Shown: positions 35,705 to 44,921 of the stretch, piece by piece
Layout of the letters: the number at the start of each line of letters is the position of its first letter
Position numbering within the stretch: position 1 is the stretch's first letter
NCBI RefSeq assembly: GCF_004310325.1
Contig: NZ_SIRT01000012.1
Coordinates: 1 to 64,000, forward strand
DNA: 64,000 nucleotides
Source of the DNA: Hyunsoonleella flava
GTDB taxonomy: Bacteria > Bacteroidota > Bacteroidia > Flavobacteriales > Flavobacteriaceae
Direction of reading: 5' to 3'
Position numbers and translations under genes: made by a program
Notes under the pieces: generated by a model
Seen by the model: only the letters and a program-made list of their open reading frames with translations
Told to the model about the DNA's origin: nothing
Databases searched by the model: none

Positions 35705-37717
35705 ATGTTCTTATGGCTAACGGCAATTAATTCGCAAGCACCGTTATTCTCAGATGTTCCGGTTAGTGATGGGTCACTCGTCAATAATTCCATAGGAGAG
35801 GCAAATACCAGCAGAAACATAGCCATTAACAGTGCTGGTGAAATATATGTGGTTTATAGCGGTTCATCCGGAATAAGAGTTGTAAAAAGTGTAGATAGAG
35901 GTCAGAGTTTTTTACCAAGTGTTTTAGTGGTTAATGCAATTGGAGAAACAGAAATAGCAGTAAATGAAAGAGGGGATGTTTTTGTAGCGTGGATGCAAGG
36001 TGAATCCATCCGTTTTACTAAAAGTAACGATGGAGGAAATACATTTAGCTTACCGATAGCTATAGGAAGAGGAGCAGGAGATGCTGTACATATGACTACC
36101 TATGAAAATATGGTATATATCATTGATAGATTCGGATCTGTGGTATATGCCAACGATAATTATGGTGAAGGTGCCTTTAGATCTCGCAGTTTTACAGGGT
36201 ATGTTTATGCAGATGTAAGGACGGATAAAAACGGAGTGGTTTATGTACCTGCCGACGACCCAACGTTGTACCTTTTTAAAAGTTTAGATTCAGGAGAAAC
36301 ATATCAACCAGTACGCTTCCAAAATGTGCCACAGATATATTTTTCAAGTTATGCATTAAGTCAAGGGCCTTGTGGTGATTTTATTTTTGTTGGAGGAGGT
36401 GGAGATACCAATAGTATAGGTTATAAAATTGATGTGAATACCGGCGCAAATCTACTAGTATCCCTAGGTACCAATAGTGGCAGGGAAACAGGGCGAACCC
36501 TTGTTGCTGATGATAGAGGTACATTAATAGATGGTTATAAGAATGCAAATGGAGAGTTGTTGTTCAATGTTAGTTATGATCAAGGAGAAAACTTTGGGCC
36601 TCCAGTATTGGTTGCACAAGGTACAAGTCATAATCTTGAAATCAATCATACTTATAATGACGTAGTCGCTGTATATTCAAAAGATGGACAAATTTTTGTA
36701 TCAGTGTATGATAATATTTTAAAAGGCATCACAATTGATGGTCAAATCCCACAACCTATATGTGCTGGTGCTTCTTTTGATGTGTCTTATACACTTTTAG
36801 GTCAGTTTGTCTCAAATACTACATTCTCTGTCTATTTAAGTGATAGTGAAGGCAATTTTGATAATGGTACTTTGCTTTCAACGGTATCTTCTAATACCAG
36901 CGGAACCATTTCGGTTACAATTCCTGAAAACCTTGTGAGTAGTAACTTGTATAAGGTTAAATTTCAATCTACTGAAAACTGTACTGAAAGTAATTTAATT
37001 CAGCTTTCTGTTCAAAACCCTGAAATTGAATTACAGGATGTATATTTAATTTGTGATTCCGATCCTACAATAGAGTTATCCATTGATCCTAGCTTTTTAT
37101 CTTGGGAATGGACTTTTGAAGATGGTAGTGTCATATCAAATACCAATGAAGCATCAGTTTCAAATGTTGGGAGTTATGCCGTTCATGTAACAGACAATAT
37201 TGGAGGACAACTTTGTGAAAGTACCTTCAGTTTTAGACTGGAACGTTCGCAACCACCTGAAATATCAGAAATAAAAATAAACGAACTCTCCGATGCCAAT
37301 TTTATTGAGATTATACCATCTGGTGATGCGTTAGAATATTCACTGGACGGTATAAACTATCAGGATTCAAATGTGTTTGAAAATTTAGTTGGTGGAGAGT
37401 ATACAGTACGCTTTAGAGATAAAAAAGGCTGTGGAGAAGGCAGTGAAACGGTTATTTTATTAGACTACCCAAAATTCTTTACACCAAACGGGGACGGCAT
37501 AAATGATAGATGGCAGATAAAAGGACTTCAAAGATTTCCTGAGGCCATAATTTTTATTTACGATAGGTATGGTAAGCTCATAAAACAAATTTCTGCAAAT
37601 AGCTCTGGGTGGGATGGCACATTTAATGGTGCTGAATTAGTAACATCTGATTATTGGTTTGTGGCGAATCTGACCAATGAAAGACAAATTATCGGGCACT
37701 TTACCTTAAAACGATAG
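35705..37717 (+). CDS. Asp-box (sialidase-like propeller) protein with T9SS type B sorting domain
   Basis: At least 670 residues. Four Asp-box/BNR motifs (SVDRGQSF, SNDGGNTF, SLDSGETY, SYDQGENF) in the first ~310 residues indicate a sialidase-type beta-propeller. An Ig-like middle follows, then the type B domain (YPKFFTPNGDGINDRWQI ... YDRYGKLI ... GWDGTFNG ... GHFTLKR). Sialidase catalytic residues are not evident, so binding is more likely than hydrolysis. The signal peptide from this ATG is only MFLWLTAINSQ, lacking a basic region; the same frame is open upstream to 35615 and encodes a plausible n-region but has no ATG, GTG or TTG. The true start or a mutation there is unresolved. Confidence 0.8.
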   Translation: MFLWLTAINSQAPLFSDVPVSDGSLVNNSIGEANTSRNIAINSAGEIYVVYSGSSGIRVVKSVDRGQSFLPSVLVVNAIGETEIAVNERGDVFVAWMQGESIRFTKSNDGGNTFSLPIAIGRGAGDAVHMTTYENMVYIIDRFGSVVYANDNYGEGAFRSRSFTGYVYADVRTDKNGVVYVPADDPTLYLFKSLDSGETYQPVRFQNVPQIYFSSYALSQGPCGDFIFVGGGGDTNSIGYKIDVNTGANLLVSLGTNSGRETGRTLVADDRGTLIDGYKNANGELLFNVSYDQGENFGPPVLVAQGTSHNLEINHTYNDVVAVYSKDGQIFVSVYDNILKGITIDGQIPQPICAGASFDVSYTLLGQFVSNTTFSVYLSDSEGNFDNGTLLSTVSSNTSGTISVTIPENLVSSNLYKVKFQSTENCTESNLIQLSVQNPEIELQDVYLICDSDPTIELSIDPSFLSWEWTFEDGSVISNTNEASVSNVGSYAVHVTDNIGGQLCESTFSFRLERSQPPEISEIKINELSDANFIEIIPSGDALEYSLDGINYQDSNVFENLVGGEYTVRFRDKKGCGEGSETVILLDYPKFFTPNGDGINDRWQIKGLQRFPEAIIFIYDRYGKLIKQISANSSGWDGTFNGAELVTSDYWFVANLTNERQIIGHFTLKR

Positions 37718-37722
37718 TTTAG

Positions 37723-38358
37723 ATGAGCAAATACAAATGTGTCATTTTTGATTGTGATGGTGTTTTAATCGATAGTGAATCCATTGCAATTGGCGTTTTG
37801 GTTGAAATGGGTAACGCATTGGGGGCAAATATGGACTTTAAAAAGTCGCTCATCAACTTAAAGGGTAAGTCTTTGAATTCCTGTATGGCACTTATATCTA
37901 GTTTGATTGGAGAGTCGCTGCCGGAAACTTTTGAAATAGATTATAGAGCCAGAACTTTTGAAACATTCAAAAAAGAAATTCAACCTATTAAAGGGATAAA
38001 AGAAGTATTGGAAAACTTGAAAATCCCGTTTTGTACGGCATCTAGCGGACCAGAAAATAAAATCAGATTAAATCTTGAGTTAACTGGTTTACTTCCATTT
38101 TTTGGAGATAATATTTTTAGTTGTTATACCATTCAAAAATGGAAACCAGAACCAGATGTATTTCTGTGGGCTGCAAAAACCATGGGATTTCAACCCAATG
38201 AATGTTTGGTTGTTGAAGATAGTGTTTCAGGTGTTGAAGCAGCCTTAGCTGGTGGTTTTGACGTTTTTGGTTATACCGAACACGATTATAAAAATGAACT
38301 TGAAGCTTTAGCTACTAAAACTTTTAATACTATGGGTGAACTTTTGGGGATGGTTTAA
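37723..38358 (+). CDS. HAD-family hydrolase, beta-phosphoglucomutase-like
   Basis: A 211-residue cytoplasmic phosphatase or mutase of HAD subclass IA. Motif I with nucleophile Asp is IFDCDGVLIDSE, motif II is CTASSGP, motif III Lys lies in KWKPEPDVFL and motif IV is VVEDSVSGVEAA. A helical cap follows motif I. Related enzymes act on small sugar phosphates. It begins 5 nt after the T9SS cargo gene and may be co-transcribed. Confidence 0.88.
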   Translation: MSKYKCVIFDCDGVLIDSESIAIGVLVEMGNALGANMDFKKSLINLKGKSLNSCMALISSLIGESLPETFEIDYRARTFETFKKEIQPIKGIKEVLENLKIPFCTASSGPENKIRLNLELTGLLPFFGDNIFSCYTIQKWKPEPDVFLWAAKTMGFQPNECLVVEDSVSGVEAALAGGFDVFGYTEHDYKNELEALATKTFNTMGELLGMV

Positions 38359-38423
38359 GCTCGTAAATTTTTCTTATAAAATCAAGTGTGACCCTTAACA
38401 AAAAATCCATTATTTTCGTAGTA

Positions 38424-39020
38424 ATGCTAGCCCAACTTCAATCGTATATTCCAGAAAATGCCATTCAAAAAGTAAAATTACTTTTAGAACATGATAATCT
38501 TGTTATCAAAATTAAAAATGAGAGAAGAACGAAACATGGCGATTATAAACCGTTACCAAATGGGAAACATCAAATTACCATTAATTCAAACTTAAATCAA
38601 TTTCGTTTTTTAATCACATTAATTCATGAAATTGCTCATTTTGAGGCTTTTGCATCTTATGGTAGGCATATCAAACCCCACGGAATTGAATGGAAGCGAA
38701 CGTTTCAGCATTTAATGCTGCCATTTTTAAATCCTGATATTTTTCCGAATGAAATATTGCCATTATTGGCAAATCATTTTAAGAATCCAAGGGCATCTAG
38801 CGATACAGATGCGCCATTAAGCTTAGCCTTAAAGCAGTTCGACGAACCAAATAATAAAACGTTCGTTTTTCAAATACCTTTGGGGCAAACATTTAAGTTG
38901 CACAATAATAAAGTTTTTAAAATGGGAAAAAAAAGAGTGAAGCGTTATGAATGTGTTGAAGTGAAAACTGGCAGGTTATATTTGTTTAACCCAAATGCAG
39001 AAGTAGAACTGATAAATTAA
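38424..39020 (+). CDS. SprT-like zinc metalloprotease domain protein
   Basis: About 198 residues. The zinc motif HEIAH lies in FLITLIHEIAHFEAFASYGRHIKPHGIEWKRTF, with the downstream His (KPHGIEW) typical of SprT/Spartan-like proteins. NERRTKHGDYKPLP is the conserved start of the Bacteroidota members. The frame extends to a GTG at 38388, but ATG at 38424 gives the usual N terminus (MLAQLQSYIPENAIQKV), so I chose it. Function is unknown; DNA-protein crosslink repair is known only for eukaryotic relatives. manC starts 4 nt downstream. Confidence 0.83.
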   Translation: MLAQLQSYIPENAIQKVKLLLEHDNLVIKIKNERRTKHGDYKPLPNGKHQITINSNLNQFRFLITLIHEIAHFEAFASYGRHIKPHGIEWKRTFQHLMLPFLNPDIFPNEILPLLANHFKNPRASSDTDAPLSLALKQFDEPNNKTFVFQIPLGQTFKLHNNKVFKMGKKRVKRYECVEVKTGRLYLFNPNAEVELIN

Positions 39021-39024
39021 AAAA

Positions 39025-40104
39025 ATGAATAAGAATTATTACGCCATATTGATGGCAGGAGGAGTAGGATCAAGATTTTGGCCTGTAAGTACACAGGATT
39101 ACCCGAAACAGTTCCATGATATGCTGGGAACTGGGGACACTTTAATTCAAAAAACATTTCAGCGTTTGGCTCACCTTATCCCAAAGGAAAATATATTGAT
39201 TTTAACCAATGAGCGATATAACGATTTGGTTTTAGAACAATTGCCTGAAGTAGAGCAACGACAAGTAGTTTTGGAACCTGCAATGCGTAATACTGCGCCT
39301 TGTATTTTATATGCTTCTTTAAAAATTCAAAAAGAAAACCCTGACGCCGTTATGATTGTGGCGCCAAGTGACCATTGGATTGAAGACGAAGCTACCTTTT
39401 CTAAAAACGTTAAGGACGCCTTTGATTTTTGTGAAGAAAACGATGCATTAATGACTCTAGGTATTCAGCCTACATTTCCTAATACTGGATATGGTTATAT
39501 AGAATTTGATAAATCCTCAGGAAATATCGTTAAACCTGTAAACCAATTTAGGGAAAAACCGGATTATGAAACTGCCAAGGAGTTTATAGCTCAAGGTAAT
39601 TTCTTGTGGAATGCTGGTATTTTTATGTGGAGCGTGAAAAGTGCTGTTAATGCGTTTAAAAATAATCAGCCCGATTTGTATTCTTTATTTGAAAATGGAG
39701 TTTCTGCATATAATACAGCTGCTGAGAGCGACTTTATTAAAGAAAATTACTCAAAGGCAGAAAATATTTCGGTGGATTATGCCATAATGGAAAAGTCTCA
39801 AAATGTCTTCGTTATTGCTGCCGAATTTGATTGGAATGATTTAGGTACGTGGGGTAGTTTATATGATAAGCTAGATAAAAATGAATCTGGCAATGCGGTG
39901 GTTAATGCACGCACGCTTGAGGAAAATTCCTCAGGAAATATGATTCGCACCAAAAATGATAAAATTGTTGTTGTCGATAGTTTAAGTGATTTTATCATCG
40001 TTGATAAGGACGAGGTTTTATTAATTTACCCAAAGGCTAAAGAGCAAGATATCAAGAAAACACTTCAAAAAGTAAAAGATAAATTCGGGGAGCAATATGG
40101 CTAG
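39025..40104 (+). CDS. manC: Mannose-1-phosphate guanylyltransferase
   Basis: A 359-residue nucleotidyltransferase that makes GDP-mannose for glycan and lipopolysaccharide synthesis. The signature AGGVGSRFWPVST near the start binds GTP; MRNTAPCILYAS, VAPSDHWI, YGYIEFD, FREKPD and NAGIFMW are also conserved. It lacks the C-terminal phosphomannose-isomerase domain, as is usual in Bacteroidota. Close spacing with the SprT-like gene suggests one transcript. Confidence 0.93.
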   Translation: MNKNYYAILMAGGVGSRFWPVSTQDYPKQFHDMLGTGDTLIQKTFQRLAHLIPKENILILTNERYNDLVLEQLPEVEQRQVVLEPAMRNTAPCILYASLKIQKENPDAVMIVAPSDHWIEDEATFSKNVKDAFDFCEENDALMTLGIQPTFPNTGYGYIEFDKSSGNIVKPVNQFREKPDYETAKEFIAQGNFLWNAGIFMWSVKSAVNAFKNNQPDLYSLFENGVSAYNTAAESDFIKENYSKAENISVDYAIMEKSQNVFVIAAEFDWNDLGTWGSLYDKLDKNESGNAVVNARTLEENSSGNMIRTKNDKIVVVDSLSDFIIVDKDEVLLIYPKAKEQDIKKTLQKVKDKFGEQYG

Positions 40105-40167
40105 AGCTTAAGTACATTGTATTCTAAATTATATTATATTCGTAAGCAATGAGGCAATTTAGTTACA

Positions 40168-41637
40168 ATGGAAGAAAGTAAATTCAATTTCTCTGAAGAG
40201 GAAGAAGCAAATCAAAAAGAACAAAACGTAGAGCAATCCAAAGAAAATGTAAAAAAAGATGCTCAGGGATTGTATGCCAGTATTTCAAAGTTTTTAAGTG
40301 AACTTTTAGATTTTAGGGATGATACGGATAGGGCTGCAACTATAGAAGCTATAAAAAATGATATCCCCTTTAAAGGTGCTACGGCTTGGATTTTGGTTTG
40401 TTCTATATTTGTTGCATCAATAGGTTTAAATGCCGATTCTACTGCTGTGGTAATCGGTGCCATGTTAATTTCTCCTTTAATGGGACCTATCTTAGGAGTG
40501 GGGCTTTCCATAGCTATAAACGATATAGATACCTTAAAAAAATCGATGATAAACTTAGCTACCATGATAGTTTTAAGTTTACTTGCCGCATTTCTATTCT
40601 TTAAATTTTTTCCTACTGCAGATATTATGACCAACGAGCTGTTTGGTAGAACAAAACCAGATGTGAGAGACGTGCTCATTGCGTTTTTTGGTGGTGCAGC
40701 TCTAATAATTGCTCGTACTAAGAAAGGAACTATTGCATCGGTAATTTTTGGTGTGGCTATTGCTACGGCGTTAATGCCGCCGCTTTGTACGGCTGGTTAT
40801 GGTTTGGCGCATAACTGGGATTATTTTATCGGTGCTATGTATCTTTTTACTATTAATACCATTTTTATTGCCCTCGCCACATTTTTGGTATTGAAGATTT
40901 TACGTTTCCCAATGTTAAGGTATGCCAATTCCAAAAAACGTAAGCGTATAGCAAGATTAGCTTCGATTACAGCTATTTTGGTAATGGCACCCGCAATTTG
41001 GACCTTTGTGAAATTTATTCAACAAAGTGGTTTTGAGAGCGATTATAATAACTTTTTAAAAACTGAAGTAGAATCTAATAATGAGTTATGGCTTCAAAAA
41101 GGGACTCCTGCATGGGAGGAGAAGTCAATTACTCTTTATTTTAACGGTGAAGTAACAGAGGCAACCATTGCTGATTTAACTAATGAAATAAAGAACTATG
41201 AAAAAATTAAAGATTTCACTTTAAACATCAAAGGGAATAAGAATAGAAGCTTTGATAAAATATCTGAAGCCTATGACAGAGCAATAAAAGATTTAGATAA
41301 TAAGGATAATATTATAGCAGGTTTGCAAAAACAAATAACCGAATTGCAGGAAAATATTACCAATTTAAATCAGCAGGTAGAGGCCAATAGTAATGGAAAT
41401 GAAATGTCGTTTACCAATCTTTCGCGCGATGCTAAGGTGAGATTTAAAGATTTAGAATATTTTGGATATTCAAAAATGCTATCTTCAAAAGATTTTATAA
41501 ATATTGATACCATCTCTGTTGTAAACTTAAAATGGAATAAAAATCTTCCAGATAGTACTAAACTTAAAAAAGAAAAAGACCTAAAAAGTTGGTTAATTAA
41601 GGAGTTAAAAACAGATAGTATTTTAATCTTGAAGTAA
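40168..41637 (+). CDS. DUF389 (TIGR00341-type) membrane protein
   Basis: A 489-residue protein with a charged N-terminal cytoplasmic segment, about six transmembrane helices at 75-275 and a C-terminal soluble domain with a coiled coil near 375-405 (DKDNIIAGLQKQITELQEN). The hydrophobic core contains the DUF389 hallmark VASIGLNADSTAVVIGAMLISPLMGPILGVGLS and GVAIATALMPPLCTAGYGLA. No biochemical function is established for the family. The C-terminal extension of ~200 residues exceeds the domain itself. Convergent with the MlaF gene. Confidence 0.85.
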   Translation: MEESKFNFSEEEEANQKEQNVEQSKENVKKDAQGLYASISKFLSELLDFRDDTDRAATIEAIKNDIPFKGATAWILVCSIFVASIGLNADSTAVVIGAMLISPLMGPILGVGLSIAINDIDTLKKSMINLATMIVLSLLAAFLFFKFFPTADIMTNELFGRTKPDVRDVLIAFFGGAALIIARTKKGTIASVIFGVAIATALMPPLCTAGYGLAHNWDYFIGAMYLFTINTIFIALATFLVLKILRFPMLRYANSKKRKRIARLASITAILVMAPAIWTFVKFIQQSGFESDYNNFLKTEVESNNELWLQKGTPAWEEKSITLYFNGEVTEATIADLTNEIKNYEKIKDFTLNIKGNKNRSFDKISEAYDRAIKDLDNKDNIIAGLQKQITELQENITNLNQQVEANSNGNEMSFTNLSRDAKVRFKDLEYFGYSKMLSSKDFINIDTISVVNLKWNKNLPDSTKLKKEKDLKSWLIKELKTDSILILK

Positions 41638-41664
41638 TTTTCAATTGTAGCGCATAGAAAGGAA

Positions 41665-42432
41665 TTATTCGTTTTCCTCAATATACATTTTGCGCACTTT
41701 TTTAAATAGGTTTGAAGAATACACAAAGTCGGTTACAGATGCGTTATCCGTTTTAAAAATAGTTTTATTGGAGCCTTCCCAAGCTTTTAATCCGTTTTTT
41801 AGGAAAACAATTTTTTCACCTATTTCCATTACAGAATTCATATCATGTGAATTGATTACAGTTGTAATTTGATATTCGTCTGTGATTTCTTGAATCAAGT
41901 TATCAATTACAATCGCTGTTTTCGGGTCTAAGCCAGAATTGGGTTCATCGCAAAATAAATACTTCGGATTGTTAACTATAGCTCTGGCGATAGCCACACG
42001 TTTTTGCATCCCACCAGATGCTTCACTTGGCATTTTATTGTGAGCTTCAGGAAGATTTACCCGTTTTAGCACAAAATCTGCTCTGTCTTCCATTTCGCTT
42101 TTACTCATTTTCGTAAACATTTGAAGTGGAAACATCACATTTTCGGCAATGGTCATAGAATCAAACAATGCACTTCCTTGAAATACCATTCCTATTTCAG
42201 CACGTAAATCGCGCTTTTCACTTTCAGAAAGGTTTGAAAAAATTTTACCATCATAGGAGATGGTTCCAGCTTCATATTCAAAGAGTCCGAGTAAACATTT
42301 TAAAAAAACAGTTTTTCCTGAGCCACTTTGCCCAATGATAAGATTGGTTTTTCCCTTATCAAAAGAGGTTGTAATACCTTTTAAAATATGGGCATCTCCA
42401 AACGATTTATGTAAATCTTTAACTTCAATCAT
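41665..42432 (-). CDS. MlaF-type ABC transporter ATP-binding protein
   Basis: A 255-residue ATPase of the Mla phospholipid-transport (MCE) family. Walker A is IIGQSGSGKTVFLKCLL, the signature is SGGMQKRVAIARAI, Walker B is YLFCDEPNSGLDP and the H-loop is VINSHDMNSV. The frame is open 20 codons further upstream, but ATG at 42432 gives the family N terminus (MIEVKDLHKSFGD) and overlaps the permease stop codon as TAATG. With the permease it moves lipids between the membranes, probably in maintaining outer-membrane asymmetry. Confidence 0.92.
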   Translation of the reverse strand: MIEVKDLHKSFGDAHILKGITTSFDKGKTNLIIGQSGSGKTVFLKCLLGLFEYEAGTISYDGKIFSNLSESEKRDLRAEIGMVFQGSALFDSMTIAENVMFPLQMFTKMSKSEMEDRADFVLKRVNLPEAHNKMPSEASGGMQKRVAIARAIVNNPKYLFCDEPNSGLDPKTAIVIDNLIQEITDEYQITTVINSHDMNSVMEIGEKIVFLKNGLKAWEGSNKTIFKTDNASVTDFVYSSNLFKKVRKMYIEENE

Positions 42433-43169
42433 TAGCCTAATAGCATTCCGGTTATAACATAATTTAGCAATATGATAACTACACTCGTCCACACAAATGC
42501 AGTGGTACTAGCTTTACCCACCTCTAGAGCACCGCCTCTCATATAGTAACCATAAAACGAAGGTATGGTAGCCAAAACAAAGGCAAATACAAAGGTTTTT
42601 ATAAACGCATAAATAACATGAAAGGAGTCAAAATCAGTCTGGATACCCAGAATATAATCTGCAAGAGTAGAGTAGCCTCCAAACACACATGCTGCCATTC
42701 CTCCCAAAATTCCTAAAAACATACCAACAGCAATCGCAAAAGGGTACAGCATTAAGGCTATAGTTTTTGGAAAGACCAAATAATTAAGGGAGTTAATACC
42801 CATGACTTCCAAAGCGTCTATTTGTTCAGTAACGCGCATAGTACCAATACTAGAGGTAATGAAAGACCCTACTTTACCCGCCATAATTATAGAAGTAAAC
42901 GTAGGTGCAAATTCTAAAATTACGGACTGCCTTGTGGCGAAACCCACTAAGTATTTGGGGATTAGAGGGTTGTCGATGTTTAGAGCCGTTTGTATGGTAA
43001 TTACACCTCCTACGAAAAAAGAGATGAACGCTATAATACCCAAGGAACCAATGATGAGATCGTCTATGTCTTTTAAAATTAATTGACGCATCACAGACCA
43101 TTTTGTTGGTTTGCGAAACATCTCAGCAATCATTAAAAAATATGCTCCTATATTATGCAGGTATGTCAT
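42432..43169 (-). CDS. MlaE-type ABC transporter permease
   Basis: A 245-residue inner-membrane permease with about five hydrophobic helices. Family motifs are FVGGVITIQTALN, EFAPTFTSIIMAGKVGSFITSSIGTMRVTEQIDALEVMGINSLNYLVFPK and a C-terminal GGALEVGKASTTAFVWTS. Its stop codon shares one base with the start of the ATPase gene. A substrate-binding MlaD-like gene is not adjacent here. Confidence 0.92.
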   Translation of the reverse strand: MTYLHNIGAYFLMIAEMFRKPTKWSVMRQLILKDIDDLIIGSLGIIAFISFFVGGVITIQTALNIDNPLIPKYLVGFATRQSVILEFAPTFTSIIMAGKVGSFITSSIGTMRVTEQIDALEVMGINSLNYLVFPKTIALMLYPFAIAVGMFLGILGGMAACVFGGYSTLADYILGIQTDFDSFHVIYAFIKTFVFAFVLATIPSFYGYYMRGGALEVGKASTTAFVWTSVVIILLNYVITGMLLG

Positions 43170-43249
43170 ATGTAATATTGTAAGTGCTAAATTAAAAAAA
43201 ACTTAGGGGTATTTAACCTTAATTTTAAATAATGATGCTTTAATATGCG

Positions 43250-43257
43250 TATTTTTG
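43250..43257 (+). promoter_or_regulatory. -7 element before the PafA-type phosphatase
   Basis: TATTTTTG is a full TAnnTTTG match, 22 nt before the ATG at 43280. No good -33 TTTG is seen. It lies in the 110-bp divergent region between mlaE and the phosphatase gene. Confidence 0.5.
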
Positions 43258-43279
43258 AAAACAATAAATTTTGAATATA

Positions 43280-44902
43280 ATGAGATATTTTGTTGCCTTT
43301 TTATTAGTCTTTACTTTTAGTCTGTCAATAACTGCACAAGAGGAACGTCCTAAACTGGTTGTGGGCATAGTTGTAGATCAAATGCGTTATGATTATTTAA
43401 CCCGTTTTGAAAGTAAATATGGTGAAGGGGGATTTAAGCGTTTGATGAATGAAGGCTACAATTGCAAAAACAATCATTTTAATTATGTGCCAACCTATAC
43501 AGGACCTGGGCATGCCTCAATTTTTACTGGAACTACACCAAAATACCATGGCATTATTGGCAACCATTGGTATGATAAGGATATAAAGAAAATAGTGTAT
43601 TGTGCTGGGGATACAACCTATAATTCAGTAGGCACAAAAGCAGCCTCCGGACAAATGTCTCCTCACCGCATGTTAACTACAACTTTTGCTGATGAAAACA
43701 GATTATTTACCCAAATGCGAGGTAAAACTATTGGTATCTCTATAAAAGATCGGGGTGCAATATTACCTGCTGGTCATTCGGCAAATGCAGCGTACTGGTT
43801 TCAAGGAGGTAAAGAAGGGTATTGGATATCCAGTACATTTTATATGAATGAGTTACCTAAATGGGTGAATGACTTTAATAATTCTAATAAGGCAAAATCT
43901 TATTTTAAAGTATGGAATACGCTTTATGATATTGAGACTTATACCGAAAGTGGTAGCGACTTAAATAACTTTGAAGGCACTTTTAAAGGGAAAGAAACCG
44001 CTACTTTTCCCTACGATTTAGACGCTTTAAAAAAGAAAAATAATGGGTTTAATATTTTAAAAGCAACACCATTTGGGAATAGTTTAACTACCGATTTTGC
44101 TTTGGCGGCAATTGATGGAGAGCATTTAGGAAGCGATAATATAACAGATGTTTTGACTGTAAGTTTCTCAAGTACTGATTATGTAGGGCATAAGTTTGGG
44201 GTAAATTCAAAAGAAATTGAAGACACTTATATCCGTTTGGATAAAGATTTAGAGCGTTTTCTTTTGGCATTGGATGAAAAAGTTGGCAAAGGCGAGTATG
44301 TGGTTTTCTTAACTGCCGATCATGGTGCAGTTGATGTACCTGCGTATTTACAGTCTGCTAAAATTCCAGCTGGATATTTAGATAACAATGAACGAAAAGC
44401 ATTGTTTCAAAAGTTTTTAATGGATAAATACGGTACTACCGATATTGTTGAGGACATTAGTAACAATCAAATTTTCTTAAATAGAGCAATGATAAAGGCT
44501 CTTGATTTAGATTTGAATGCTATACAAAACGCTGTGGTAAATGAGCAAATTACTTACCCGCATATTTCAAAAGCTTATACTGCTAACACAATGGGTTCTG
44601 TTGACTTTACAGAAGGTATTGAGGCATTATTGCAAAAAGGGTTTAATCAAAAGCGTTCGGGTGATGTCATTTTAGTAAACGATCCAGCCTACATCAGCTA
44701 TGGGAAGACAGGTTCTACACACGGTAGTGGACTAAATTATGATACACACGTGCCTTTATTGTTTTTTGGAAAAGGCATCAAGAAAGGACATACCTATAAA
44801 AAAACTGAGATTAGCGATATTGCTCCAACCATTTCTGCTTTATTGGGAATTGGCTTCCCAAATTTTGCGATCGGACAACCCTTGGAATTTGTTTTGGAAT
44901 AA
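43280..44902 (+). CDS. pafA: PafA-type alkaline phosphatase / phosphodiesterase superfamily enzyme
   Basis: A 540-residue periplasmic phosphomonoesterase. Signal peptide MRYFVAFLLVFTFSLSITAQ. Metal ligands and nucleophile are recognisable: GIVVDQMRYDYL, the Thr nucleophile in VPTYTGPGHASIFTGTTP, the PafA phosphate-binding Lys-x-Arg in SIKDRGAILPAGHSA, VSFSSTDYVGHKFG, LTADHGAVDVP and GSTHGSGLNYDTHVPLLFFG. A TTG codon at 43271 would add three residues, but the ATG at 43280 is better placed. It releases phosphate from organic esters; broad specificity is typical. Confidence 0.9.
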   Translation: MRYFVAFLLVFTFSLSITAQEERPKLVVGIVVDQMRYDYLTRFESKYGEGGFKRLMNEGYNCKNNHFNYVPTYTGPGHASIFTGTTPKYHGIIGNHWYDKDIKKIVYCAGDTTYNSVGTKAASGQMSPHRMLTTTFADENRLFTQMRGKTIGISIKDRGAILPAGHSANAAYWFQGGKEGYWISSTFYMNELPKWVNDFNNSNKAKSYFKVWNTLYDIETYTESGSDLNNFEGTFKGKETATFPYDLDALKKKNNGFNILKATPFGNSLTTDFALAAIDGEHLGSDNITDVLTVSFSSTDYVGHKFGVNSKEIEDTYIRLDKDLERFLLALDEKVGKGEYVVFLTADHGAVDVPAYLQSAKIPAGYLDNNERKALFQKFLMDKYGTTDIVEDISNNQIFLNRAMIKALDLDLNAIQNAVVNEQITYPHISKAYTANTMGSVDFTEGIEALLQKGFNQKRSGDVILVNDPAYISYGKTGSTHGSGLNYDTHVPLLFFGKGIKKGHTYKKTEISDIAPTISALLGIGFPNFAIGQPLEFVLE

Positions 44903-44921
44903 GAATACAAGGTTTAAATAT

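Noticed and set aside
42433-42492. N-terminal extension of the MlaF-type ATPase by 20 codons
   Set aside because: It would overlap the permease gene; the TAATG junction and family N terminus support ATG at 42432.
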